Assembly: GCA_007116995.1 (NCBI GenBank) | Contig: SKHL01000222.1 | Coordinates: 1 to 18,151, forward strand | Origin: Limnochordia bacterium | GTDB lineage: Bacteria > Bacillota > Limnochordia > Darwinibacteriales > DTU012 | Length of the DNA stretch: 18,151 bases | Reading direction: 5' to 3' | In this document: piece after piece, positions 6,743 to 14,869 of the stretch | Layout of the letters: every line of letters starts with the position of its first letter | How positions within the stretch are numbered: position 1 is the first letter of the stretch | Made by a program: the position numbers and the translations under genes | The notes under the pieces: model-generated | Told to the model about the DNA's origin: nothing | Databases searched by the model: none | The model's input: only the letters and a program-made list of their open reading frames with translations

Positions 6743-9196
6743 TTATTTCCCTGCATTAAACTGTATTACATAGACTACTTCGTCGGTCGCTGAACTCACA
6801 TGAATATCAGCTGTACCGGGAAGACTACTCGCTTGGATTATCTCTAGATGAGCATCACTGTCTTTAGCCACAGCTGTAACCTGTGGAACGGCACTAGCAC
6901 CATCATCTACCGTCACTGAATAAGCTAATCGCCCCGGTTGAAATTGGGCTATGGGTTGATCCCCGATAGTGATAGCTACCAGCTCTAACGGTTTCTGTAG
7001 CATGCGCTGGTATAATTGATCCTCATAAAGGGATGCGGGTGATAATAGATGTCCCATCGCAACACCTTCCACAAAGTCTTCAGGGCCAGTGTCGACCCGA
7101 TGATCAACAATCGGCCTTGTTAACACACCAGTTACTAGACCTTGTGTACCGATTACATAGCCATCACCAAATTGACGTGAATCCACGGAATAGTTTTTAC
7201 TACGAAATGGACTCAAACTCGTTGTATTATAGATGACCGATTGGGTGGTGGTGGCTCCGTGAAGATTGCTACCTCCCCAAGGTCGAATTCGCCCCTCGAT
7301 GATATCGCCATCTAGAATGGTGCCATCCAACAGATTTGCCATGGAAAGATGCATATGGAAATCTAATACTAAAGAAGGTCTGATTGATTGCACTCGATGC
7401 AACACATTCCCATTTGAAATCATGTGAGAAAATGAGTAGTTATGGCGTCCCCCCACCGCGACACCGTCTTGGATCAAGGTATCATTAGCATCTATTCGAT
7501 ATAGGTATCCATTACCGCCACCACCACGGTACTGCGGATAACTAACATGAGTCTGTAAAATCGAAACGTTTCTAGTCTGGTAGATATGAAACCCATTAGA
7601 CAACAAATGTATCTGGTTGGGATTTACACTAGGCTGGTAGGAATTAACCTGTTTAGCCCAGGAATCAACCACATAGCGAAAGCGTAGCATATAACTGGCA
7701 TGGGCATCATAGGCCCCTGTTCCCGCTCTGGTGTAGTCCTCTTCACCCCAGCCTCCACCTGGATGCTGCCGGTTACCGATGGATAAATCTTCTATTCCGA
7801 TACCAGTCAAGGGTGGATCTACTTTGAACACCCCTGCTTGGTCCCTTGTTTTTAAATAATAACGCGTAGGAATATCAATCGAAATACTCTGACTATCCTC
7901 ATCAATTGCCACGATCTGTCGATAAAAAGTAGGTCCAATGTTGCCAACCATGCCATCCCACCAACCAACCATTCCATGTTCAGCCACAAAATCTGAAGTA
8001 ATTCGACTATACACAACCACCCAATCACCAGTTTCAAACTCTGATACGTCATCCAAGGGAATCAGGGTGGTCGGGCCGGTTAAATCCCGGGTAATCGGGA
8101 TTTCTGGACCAACTCTGTTCCAACTGCCTTGTGCAGGAGTGATAGCTCCGCTCGTCGGCCCTACATAGATGATGCTTCGACTACGCATGCTTGTTTCATC
8201 ATTAAAAATAAAAGTTTGATCAACACCTGCACCCCGCAAGACCACATTACTGTGATTAATCCAAAGCGCAAAACTCATCGACAAGATCGGCTTTACCCGA
8301 TAAATACCAGCGGGAATATAAACCACGCCCCCGCCCTCTCGACCCACCGCACTAATAGCAGACTGCAAGGAACGAGTAACATCGGTTTCTCCCGTATTAT
8401 CGACATTATATGGTTCTTTCGTTACATCCACAAACACACCTGGAATGTCTTGGGGAACACTACGTTCTCCCATGGCATAGCCTGCATAGGAAAAATCATG
8501 GAAGAATCGGCCCTGCTGATCTGCAAACCCTGGATACCAGTTCTCTGGATATAAACTACTGCGAAATAGCTCACCACTAGATTCGGCCATTGCTCGCTCC
8601 TCTTCTACCACACTTTGGTCTCCGGGACTGCCTAAGAACTCAAATAGGTCCAAGCGAATAACACCCGACCCACTTAATGCCACAAATCGGATATCTCTTA
8701 GAGGCCAATCAATCCGTTCGTTTACGCTAACACCACTAGGTTGCCAACTCCGCGAAGAAAAGAAATCTAACGGTACCTGAATTTGCTCCCAACCCGAATA
8801 ACCCATCTGATCAATTACCTCAAAGCGTTCACCATTTGCGTCAGTAATCTCAATTCGATATCGAAAGACATTCCCATCGCCATAAACCCGATAGGAAAGA
8901 TATTCATATCCACTCCCATCCCACTGCTGTCCTCCACTGGGGTTGATCCCCATAGCTGCTTGCTGGGTAACAACTGTCCATGTAAACTCAATAGCTTGGT
9001 CACCATAATAGCTGTCATCGGTTAGACTCACTGCTACCGTATCATCGGCATGGGCATAATCAAACAGTGACACGGGTGTCTTACCATCAAACCCAGCTAA
9101 AATTAGGCTGGGTGCCGCAGCCATTAACGTACCACAAGCTAATAGGATCCCTACCATGATAAACCCGAGTATACTAGCTCGCCACAACTTCTTCAT
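6743..9196 (-). CDS. Secreted multidomain protein: carbohydrate-binding-like domain, pectate-lyase-like beta-helix, C-terminal beta-sandwich
   Basis: This is a probable extracellular polysaccharide lyase or hydrolase. An in-frame ATG lies at 9220, but AAGGAGGG at about 9202-9209 serves the ATG at 9196 (MKKLW), giving 817 aa; numbering follows that start. The signal segment is residues 1-28; it contains LLAC, a possible lipobox, and also an AAA-P site, so lipid anchor versus free secretion is open. Residues about 30-190 are the carbohydrate-binding-like module shared with the gene downstream. Residues about 250-660 are a pectate-lyase-3-like parallel beta-helix: DVTRSLQSAISAV, GGGVVYIPAGIYRV and NVVLRGAGVDQTFI are its hallmark entry, and the later Asn/Gly/His-rich coils (NGFHIYQTRNVSILQTHVSY) are further rungs. 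Residues about 738-817 resemble the cadherin-like beta-sandwich that often ends such enzymes. The substrate and the catalytic residues are not identifiable by eye. Confidence 0.82.
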   Translation of the reverse strand: MKKLWRASILGFIMVGILLACGTLMAAAPSLILAGFDGKTPVSLFDYAHADDTVAVSLTDDSYYGDQAIEFTWTVVTQQAAMGINPSGGQQWDGSGYEYLSYRVYGDGNVFRYRIEITDANGERFEVIDQMGYSGWEQIQVPLDFFSSRSWQPSGVSVNERIDWPLRDIRFVALSGSGVIRLDLFEFLGSPGDQSVVEEERAMAESSGELFRSSLYPENWYPGFADQQGRFFHDFSYAGYAMGERSVPQDIPGVFVDVTKEPYNVDNTGETDVTRSLQSAISAVGREGGGVVYIPAGIYRVKPILSMSFALWINHSNVVLRGAGVDQTFIFNDETSMRSRSIIYVGPTSGAITPAQGSWNRVGPEIPITRDLTGPTTLIPLDDVSEFETGDWVVVYSRITSDFVAEHGMVGWWDGMVGNIGPTFYRQIVAIDEDSQSISIDIPTRYYLKTRDQAGVFKVDPPLTGIGIEDLSIGNRQHPGGGWGEEDYTRAGTGAYDAHASYMLRFRYVVDSWAKQVNSYQPSVNPNQIHLLSNGFHIYQTRNVSILQTHVSYPQYRGGGGNGYLYRIDANDTLIQDGVAVGGRHNYSFSHMISNGNVLHRVQSIRPSLVLDFHMHLSMANLLDGTILDGDIIEGRIRPWGGSNLHGATTTQSVIYNTTSLSPFRSKNYSVDSRQFGDGYVIGTQGLVTGVLTRPIVDHRVDTGPEDFVEGVAMGHLLSPASLYEDQLYQRMLQKPLELVAITIGDQPIAQFQPGRLAYSVTVDDGASAVPQVTAVAKDSDAHLEIIQASSLPGTADIHVSSATDEVVYVIQFNAGK

Positions 9197-9213
9197 TCTT
9201 TCCCTCCTTCGTG

Positions 9214-9227
9214 TTATCATATGATAA
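9214..9227. promoter_or_regulatory. 14-bp perfect palindrome upstream of the beta-helix gene
   Basis: TTATCATATGATAA is a perfect palindrome sitting just upstream of the ribosome site of the gene starting at 9196, in the divergent region between that gene and the methyltransferase-like gene. A position like this could be an operator, but a 14-bp A/T-rich palindrome may also occur by chance. No convincing -35/-10 pair was found in the 9228-9408 stretch, and nothing else was recognised there. Confidence 0.3.
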
Positions 9228-9408
9228 TTCCCAATTCTGGCATATTGTGACTATAAATCACTTCTCCAAGAGCAATAAAAGTCCTTCTAATATTCACCAG
9301 ATCTCAATGACAAGAAGTGGTTAGCCGCAAATATAAACTTGCTATCAAGCAGGAATTAAAAAGTAAAATGGCTAAGTATCCAACAGCGATGAAAATAGGA
9401 GTGATATT

Positions 9409-10254
9409 ATGGGTGGACCAGTATATGATAAAATTAAACGGGTGATGGCAGATTATCCCTTCTTCCAGCAGCATTTAGCTGGTCAACTTCCCTTCGATCA
9501 ATATTTGGCAACCTTACAGGCTCTAGAAACAGAACTTAGGCAAAAACTTGGTGCAAGCGCTTATGCAAAAATGGAGACAATTCCGGCATGTAGTGAGTAC
9601 ACCACGACCCAGAGGGTGCTAGATGATCTCAAGACCGCTAAAGCGCTCGCCTCTAGTAGTTATGACTCGGCTGAGTTTAAGCGCTTTCGTCATTGTATGC
9701 AGACTTGCTATGATCATCAAGAGTATAATACCTTCATCTTTCCTGAAGAAGGTCGGATCGCCTATGCCATTAGCCAATTGTTTTCACCAAAAACTCTATT
9801 TGCAGCAGGCAGCTACTACGGGTATTGGGTGGCATGGACAATGCCTGGGCTAGCTAAGAGTAAGGGACGAGCCATTCTATCCGATATTGATCCTTCTGTA
9901 TCCCGACTATCGCAGAAGAACATCGAAAATCTAGGGTATGCACCCTATGCCAAAGCCATCTGTGATGATGCAGAGAAGCTACTACGCCAATTGAATTCCT
10001 CTCTAGATATGCTAATGCTAGATGCCTATGGACGAAGCGATGATCCACGTGAGCAGTATAGAGGGAAGTCCATTTATGGGCCTCTAGTGCAAGCTGGAAT
10101 AGATAAACTCCGCAGTGGAGGAATCATCCTTTGTCATAATATTGACAAACGTTCGCAAGAACTAGACCTGTTCTTTACCGTAATCAATGCTAGTTGCAGC
10201 ACCCAGATAATTGCAGATACCACAGACGGTGTAGCTGTTTATGTGAAAGACTAA
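9409..10254 (+). CDS. SAM-dependent O-methyltransferase-like protein
   Basis: This 281-aa cytoplasmic protein has a helical N-terminal part (about 1-110) followed by a Rossmann methyltransferase fold resembling the O-methyltransferase family 3 (caffeoyl-CoA OMT-like) group. LFAAGSYYGYWVAW (130-143) is the position of SAM motif I, where family members usually read LEIGTxxGYSAL; the usual acidic residue is Ala here. RAILSDIDPSVSRLSQKNI (154-172) is the following strand and helix with the ribose-binding acidic residue, LDMLMLDA (199-206) is the central strand, and LRSGGIILCHN (234-244) matches the late LxPGGxxxxxN motif. GGAG just upstream supports the ATG. The substrate is unknown. It stands alone, divergent from the exoenzyme genes, and ends 172 bp before the purL stop on the other strand. 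Confidence 0.72.
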   Translation: MGGPVYDKIKRVMADYPFFQQHLAGQLPFDQYLATLQALETELRQKLGASAYAKMETIPACSEYTTTQRVLDDLKTAKALASSSYDSAEFKRFRHCMQTCYDHQEYNTFIFPEEGRIAYAISQLFSPKTLFAAGSYYGYWVAWTMPGLAKSKGRAILSDIDPSVSRLSQKNIENLGYAPYAKAICDDAEKLLRQLNSSLDMLMLDAYGRSDDPREQYRGKSIYGPLVQAGIDKLRSGGIILCHNIDKRSQELDLFFTVINASCSTQIIADTTDGVAVYVKD

Positions 10255-10358
10255 GTCATCGTGGACCTCCCACACCAACCCAAGCAGACAATTATAGCTG
10301 TTTACGATTAGGATCAAGTGATAAACTGTCAAGACATAGGAACAGGAGGAAGATATAA

Positions 10359-10410
10359 GGGACGGCCCTGTGACTCTCCAGAATTGGAGGTTGTCACCAA
10401 GAGCCGTCCC
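10359..10410. repeat. Long imperfect palindrome, REP-like, also usable as a bidirectional terminator
   Basis: GGGACGGC (10359-10366) pairs perfectly with GCCGTCCC (10403-10410). Within it GTGAC pairs with GTCAC and CTCCA with TGGAG around a GAAT loop, giving one long interrupted hairpin of 52 nt. It lies between convergent genes, 16 bp beyond the purL stop. A GGGACGG/CCGTCCC palindrome with an inner GTGAC/GTCAC stem resembles, from memory, a short dispersed repeat found between genes in many Firmicutes. No other copy is present in this window. T tracts on either side are weak. Confidence 0.6.
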
Positions 10411-10426
10411 ATTTATCTATTTCTGC

Positions 10427-13400
10427 TTATCTGAAGTAGTTGACTCCAGCTTGGAAAATCCTTTGATCCTTAACACCTGGTACATTAATGGCTACTCTAG
10501 TACCAATTCGTTCTGAATGACCCATTTTCCCCAAGACTCTCCCATCGGGAGATGTAATTCCTTCTATAGCATCTATGCTTCCGTTGGGATTATAAGCTAT
10601 GTGATTAGATGGCATACCCGCTAGATCCACATATTGGGTAGCTATCTGTCCATTCTCCAACAGTAATCTAATCTGCTCCTTGTTCGCCACAAATCGGCCT
10701 TCACCATGGGACACCGGAATTGTATGAATATCGCCTAGCTCCACATTATACAACCATGGCGAAAGCGTTGAACTAATTCGCGTCTGCGTCATACAAGATA
10801 CATGCCGTCCGATCGTGTTAAAGGTTAATGTAGGCGAAGATTCATCGACATCCACTATTTCACCATAGGGCAGTAGGCCAAGCTTAATCAATGCTTGGAA
10901 TCCATTACAAATCCCTAGAATCAAACCATCTCTCCGATTGAGCAGTTCCATTACTGCATCTTTAATTTTCGGATTACGAAAAGCTGTCGCAATGAACTTA
11001 CCAGAGCCGTCAGGCTCGTCACCTGCACTAAAGCCACCGGGCAGCATGATGATCTGGGCTTTCTTGATTCCCTCGGCTAACGCCTGGATAGATTGCTCCA
11101 CCCCAGTAGCAGTTAGATTTTTGATTACGCAAGTATCTACCACTCCACCAGCTTGTTCAAATGCTCTGACCGAATCATACTCACAGTTAGTACCTGGGAA
11201 AACAGGCATGAAAATTCCAGGGTTTGCGTACCTGCTTACTGGCTTTTTCTTGTTTCTCCCCAGATAGCTAGCTGTTTGTGGTATAGCTTGCTCGCTCTCT
11301 AGCGTGGTTGGGAAGATCCGCTCTAATGGTTGTGTCCACTGTTGATAGAGCTCCTCAAGCTCTAGAGTGTTTCCATTCACAGATATTCGGGGCGTAGCTT
11401 GGGTTTTCCCCAAAACCACATATTCCACTGCACCAAAGGCTTCGCCAAGTGATACTTCCTCCCTTAGCTCCAGAACAAGTGAACCATACCCAGGGGTAAA
11501 TAGCTGCTCAGGACTAATCTGCCGATGGAATTGCATCCCTATGCGATTACCTAAAGCCATCTTCGTAATAGTTTCTCCGAGTCCACCAGCTCTGATAGTA
11601 TGCGCTGACAATACTTGACCTGATTCAATCAAATCTGTTACTTTCTGGTAGTTCTGCTGGAGTTGATCAAAATCAGGCAGGGCATCAGTCTGTCGTCGTA
11701 GGGGAATCAGAACGACCTGGCTATTGGCTTCCTTAAACTCTGGTGATATCACATGGTTCACATCGACTACATTGACAGCGAAAGCGACTAGTGTGGGCGG
11801 CACAGTTAAATCCATAAAAGTACCAGACATGCTATCTTTGCCACCAATGGCTGGTATGCCTAGCCTAGACTGGATATAATAAGCGCCTAAGAGCGCAGCA
11901 AGGGGTTTTCCCCACTTTTTCTGATCATCTCCAAGTCGTTCAAAGTACTCTTGTAGTGTCAGGCGAATCGTTCGATAATCTCCACCCACTGCTACAACCT
12001 TGGCTAGAGCTTCAACTATCGCATAGACAGCCCCGTGAAAAGGACTCCATTTGGCGATACTAGGATCATACCCATAACTCATAATCGTAGCTGTATTGGT
12101 ATCCCCAGATAATACTGGAATCTTAGCTACCATGGCCTCTATTGGTGTTGCCTGGTATTTACCCCCATAGGGCATCAATACCGTCCCCGCACCAATCGTA
12201 GAATCAAACCGCTCCACTAGGCCTTTTTTGCTACATACATTTAGCTGCTGCAAGTTCATCGCCCACGCAGTGGGCAAATGAGCTAACTGACTCTGCACGT
12301 TAGCATCAATCGTATCAAAATATCTTCTATCTTGATCAGGAGCCGCTATAATAGCCTTTGCTGTTTGCTTAGCCCCATTCGTATTTAGAAAATCTCGGCT
12401 AATATCCACAATAATCTTATCTCGCCAAGTCATCTGCATACGCTGATTATCGGTCACCACAGCGACAGATGTTGCCTCTAGATTTTCCTTATCTGCTTTG
12501 GCCATAAAGGCATCCACATTCTCTGGACTTACAACTACGGCCATCCGTTCTTGTGACTCAGAGATAGCCAACTCCGTTCCATCGAGGCCTTCATATTTTT
12601 TTGGCACAGCATCTAAGTTTATCTGCAATCCATCGGCAAGCTCTCCAATGGCCACACAAACCCCACCAGCACCAAAATCATTACACCTTTTAATCATCTG
12701 GCTAACTTGGGGAATCCGGAAAAGACGTTGTATTTTCCGCTCGGTAGGTGGATTTCCTTTTTGAACTTCGGCACCACAGGTGTGAATCGACTCCTCGGTA
12801 TGCTCCTTAGAAGATCCTGTGGCCCCACCACAACCGTCGCGTCCTGTCTTACCACCTAACAGGAGAATCACATCCCCCTTAGCTGGCACGGAACGCACTA
12901 CATTGCTCTTTGGAGCGGCTCCAATCACAGCCCCAATTTCCATCCGCTTAGCAATGTAATCTTGATCATATATCTCCACCACTTGTCCTGTAGCTAGACC
13001 AATTTGATTTCCATAAGAACTATAACCAGCAGCGGCCCCTGTTGTTATCTTTCGCTGGGGCAGCTTGCCTGGCAGTGTCTGCTCCACCGGAGTACGTGGA
13101 TCCCCACTGCCTGTGACACGCATAGCCTGATAGACATAGGATCTGCCCGAGAGGGGATCACGAATTGCACCACCAAGACAGGTAGCCGCTCCCCCGAAAG
13201 GTTCTATCTCTGTGGGATGGTTATGGGTCTCATTCTTAAACATAACTAACCACTCTTGATTAGTCCCATCTACATCCACTTCTACCACGATACTGCATGC
13301 ATTAATCTCATCAGATACATCTAAATCAGCAAGCTGGCCTTTTTTCCGTAGCTCTTTCATACCTATCACAGCGATATCCATCAATGTCATATCTCTGGAT

Positions 13401-14206
13401 GTATCACCATAGACATACTCACGCGACTTTAAATACCCTTGATATGCTTGCTGAATAGCCCCAGTATATTTACCTTCCTCGATTTCGGTCTCTACAAGCT
13501 CCGTTAAGAATGTTGTATGACGGCAGTGATCAGACCAGTAGGTGTCGATCACTCGGATTTCTGTCAGTGAGGGGTCCCGTTTTTCCATATCACGAAAATA
13601 GGCTTGACATACATGAAGATCCGCTAGGGTCATCGCAAATCCCATTTGATTCATCATGTCTTTAAGATGGTCATCTGTTTGATCAATAAACCCTTCAAGA
13701 AGCTGTACATCATCGGGTATTTCGGTCTCTGTGTAGAGCGTAACTGGCTTCGTAAGGGATGCTTCTCTCGAGTCTACAGGATTTATGCAGTATTTCTTTA
13801 TTCGTTGTAGCTGATCAGCATCAATATCACCCTGCAAAATGATTACCTTTGCTGCCTTAATAATCGGGGCATCCCCTTGTGTCAGCATCTGAATACATTG
13901 GGCTGCAGAATCAGCCCGTTGATCATACTGCCCCGGAAGATACTCCATCGCGAACAAATAGTGATTCCCATCAATAGCTAGCTCTTCGTCGTACACCGCA
14001 TCCACCGGAGGTTCAGAAAATATTAGCTCTCGTGCATCCACATATTCCTGATCTGACATTCCAGCTATATCATATCTGTTAACAATCCTAATATTTTCTA
14101 ACTCTTGAATGCCTAGATTCTCCTTGAGATCAAAATACAAGTGCTTGGCTTCCACATTATAGCCAACCTTCTTCTCCACAAATATTCTTCGGACCCCACT
14201 TGTCAC
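10427..14206 (-). CDS. purL: Phosphoribosylformylglycinamidine synthase, single-chain (PurL with fused glutaminase)
   Basis: This enzyme makes FGAM from FGAR, glutamine and ATP in de novo purine synthesis. The 1259-aa chain has an N-terminal PurS-like and linker region (about 1-300). Two AIRS-type synthase halves follow: ETHNHPTEIEPFGG near 322-336 and NDFGAGGVCVAIGELADGL near 505 in the first, and IGGKDSMSGTF near 785 in the second. A C-terminal class I glutaminase starts near 994 (FMPVFPGTNCEYDS). The glutaminase triad is visible: Cys1100 in GICNGFQ, His1230 and Glu1232 in GHSER. Length and motifs fit the single-polypeptide clade of Clostridium and Streptococcus, whereas Bacillus uses separate PurS, PurL and PurQ. 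The start is GTG at 14204-14206, with AAGGAAGG about nine bases upstream. No other purine gene is in the window. The leader suggests control by transcription attenuation. Confidence 0.96.
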   Translation of the reverse strand: MTSGVRRIFVEKKVGYNVEAKHLYFDLKENLGIQELENIRIVNRYDIAGMSDQEYVDARELIFSEPPVDAVYDEELAIDGNHYLFAMEYLPGQYDQRADSAAQCIQMLTQGDAPIIKAAKVIILQGDIDADQLQRIKKYCINPVDSREASLTKPVTLYTETEIPDDVQLLEGFIDQTDDHLKDMMNQMGFAMTLADLHVCQAYFRDMEKRDPSLTEIRVIDTYWSDHCRHTTFLTELVETEIEEGKYTGAIQQAYQGYLKSREYVYGDTSRDMTLMDIAVIGMKELRKKGQLADLDVSDEINACSIVVEVDVDGTNQEWLVMFKNETHNHPTEIEPFGGAATCLGGAIRDPLSGRSYVYQAMRVTGSGDPRTPVEQTLPGKLPQRKITTGAAAGYSSYGNQIGLATGQVVEIYDQDYIAKRMEIGAVIGAAPKSNVVRSVPAKGDVILLLGGKTGRDGCGGATGSSKEHTEESIHTCGAEVQKGNPPTERKIQRLFRIPQVSQMIKRCNDFGAGGVCVAIGELADGLQINLDAVPKKYEGLDGTELAISESQERMAVVVSPENVDAFMAKADKENLEATSVAVVTDNQRMQMTWRDKIIVDISRDFLNTNGAKQTAKAIIAAPDQDRRYFDTIDANVQSQLAHLPTAWAMNLQQLNVCSKKGLVERFDSTIGAGTVLMPYGGKYQATPIEAMVAKIPVLSGDTNTATIMSYGYDPSIAKWSPFHGAVYAIVEALAKVVAVGGDYRTIRLTLQEYFERLGDDQKKWGKPLAALLGAYYIQSRLGIPAIGGKDSMSGTFMDLTVPPTLVAFAVNVVDVNHVISPEFKEANSQVVLIPLRRQTDALPDFDQLQQNYQKVTDLIESGQVLSAHTIRAGGLGETITKMALGNRIGMQFHRQISPEQLFTPGYGSLVLELREEVSLGEAFGAVEYVVLGKTQATPRISVNGNTLELEELYQQWTQPLERIFPTTLESEQAIPQTASYLGRNKKKPVSRYANPGIFMPVFPGTNCEYDSVRAFEQAGGVVDTCVIKNLTATGVEQSIQALAEGIKKAQIIMLPGGFSAGDEPDGSGKFIATAFRNPKIKDAVMELLNRRDGLILGICNGFQALIKLGLLPYGEIVDVDESSPTLTFNTIGRHVSCMTQTRISSTLSPWLYNVELGDIHTIPVSHGEGRFVANKEQIRLLLENGQIATQYVDLAGMPSNHIAYNPNGSIDAIEGITSPDGRVLGKMGHSERIGTRVAINVPGVKDQRIFQAGVNYFR

Positions 14207-14263
14207 TATGCCACACCTTCCTTATCCCTATTGGAGATTTACGGGAAAAACATATAGTCTCAT

Positions 14264-14332
14264 TAAATCAAGAAAACAGACGGATAGACCGCCTGTCCCA
14301 TAGGTGCTACCACTCTACCACATTTTCTATCC
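14264..14332 (-). promoter_or_regulatory. Putative transcription attenuator in the purL leader
   Basis: On the minus strand ACAGGCGG (14296-14289) pairs with CCGTCTGT (14283-14276) around the 5-nt loop TCTAT, with one G-U pair, followed by TTTCTTGATTT: a good intrinsic terminator about 70 nt before the purL start codon. An upstream GGATAGA (14332-14326) is a perfect complement of TCTATCC (14288-14282), which covers the terminator loop and part of its 3' arm. The two pairings exclude each other, as in an antiterminator/terminator switch. I could not match the leader to the PRPP, guanidine, purine or ZTP riboswitch consensus, or to a T-box. Confidence 0.55.
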
Positions 14333-14364
14333 CTTAGTATACCAAAAAGCCTATTGTACATGAA

Positions 14365-14386
14365 CTATAATCGATTATAGCATACT
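14365..14386 (-). promoter_or_regulatory. Promoter of purL with extended -10 inside a 16-bp palindrome
   Basis: The minus strand shows TGCTATAAT, a perfect extended -10 (TG at 14382-14381, TATAAT at 14379-14374). Only a weak -35 (TTCTAA) stands 17 bp upstream. CTATAATCGATTATAG (14365-14380) is a perfect 16-bp palindrome containing the -10, which would let a dimeric regulator block the promoter. The transcript would have a leader of about 160 nt before the GTG of purL. Confidence 0.6.
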
Positions 14387-14500
14387 CTGAAAATATTTAG
14401 AAGGGATTCACCAATCCTTATTATAAGCTTAACAAACCGGCTATTCCTTACACTAGTTTGAGTTCCCAAAAGCCATAGATACGGCATAACAATAAAGAAT

Positions 14501-14850
14501 TTAGCGTAATACCCTCAAGTTACTAAGAGTAAAAACAATCAGCCCGATCCAGATAAATCCAAAACTGATAAAATAGATATCGAAAAAATCTCTCTAAACA
14601 CATAGATACCTAAAAACAAACTAATTGTCGGAGCGATATATTGTAGAAAACCCATCATAGAAAGTTTAATTTTTTGTGCACCTTGGGCAAATAGTAGTAG
14701 CGGTAGAGCCGTGACCACACCAGAACCCACTAGAATAATCAACAGGAACCAAATTTCCCATTCTCACCGAAGCATAGACAACAACGGAATTAGCAGCTCT
14801 AACTCATTTGGAATAGCCGTAATTAGTTTAGGTAATAATATTAAAACCAA
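14501..14850 (-). pseudogene. rarD: Decayed RarD/EamA-family transporter, C-terminal remnant
   Basis: The reading LVGSGVVTALPLLLFAQGA, then LSMMGFLQYIAPTISLFLG and YVFREIFS is the characteristic late part of RarD-type drug/metabolite transporters. The expected continuation FISFGFIWIGLIVFTLSNL is present but in a shifted frame; the shift lies near 14566-14585, and that frame stops at 14501-14503. Upstream, a TGA at 14764-14766 and a TAA at 14851-14853 interrupt the frame, and the N-terminal two thirds are missing because the next gene begins at 14870. Intact family members have about 290-300 aa. This is a truncated, frameshifted relic of an inner-membrane protein. The rest of the 663-bp stretch between purL and the ferritin-like gene holds the purL promoter and leader and a weak hairpin near 14401-14419. 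Confidence 0.82.
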
Positions 14851-14869
14851 TTAGTTTGGGAGGTCACAA

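Noticed and set aside
8129..8554. 141-codon plus-strand frame opposite the beta-helix gene
   Set aside because: No ribosome site, low-complexity Asn/Ile/His composition, and fully antisense to a well supported coding region.
12498..13249. Open frames on the plus strand opposite purL
   Set aside because: They lack ribosome sites and recognisable domains, and lie wholly opposite a gene with strong family motifs; they are by-products of purL codon use.
14233..14250. CCGTAAA on the minus strand in the purL leader, as in the purine riboswitch core
   Set aside because: The other conserved blocks and their order (GUUUCUACC before it, GACUAUG after it) are absent; the GACTATATG nearby comes before it, not after. 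Treated as chance.
14296..14325. GTGGTAGCACC in the purL leader as a T-box core
   Set aside because: It does not match the TGGNACCGCG antiterminator bulge, there is no specifier stem, and purL is not an amino-acid or aminoacyl-tRNA gene.
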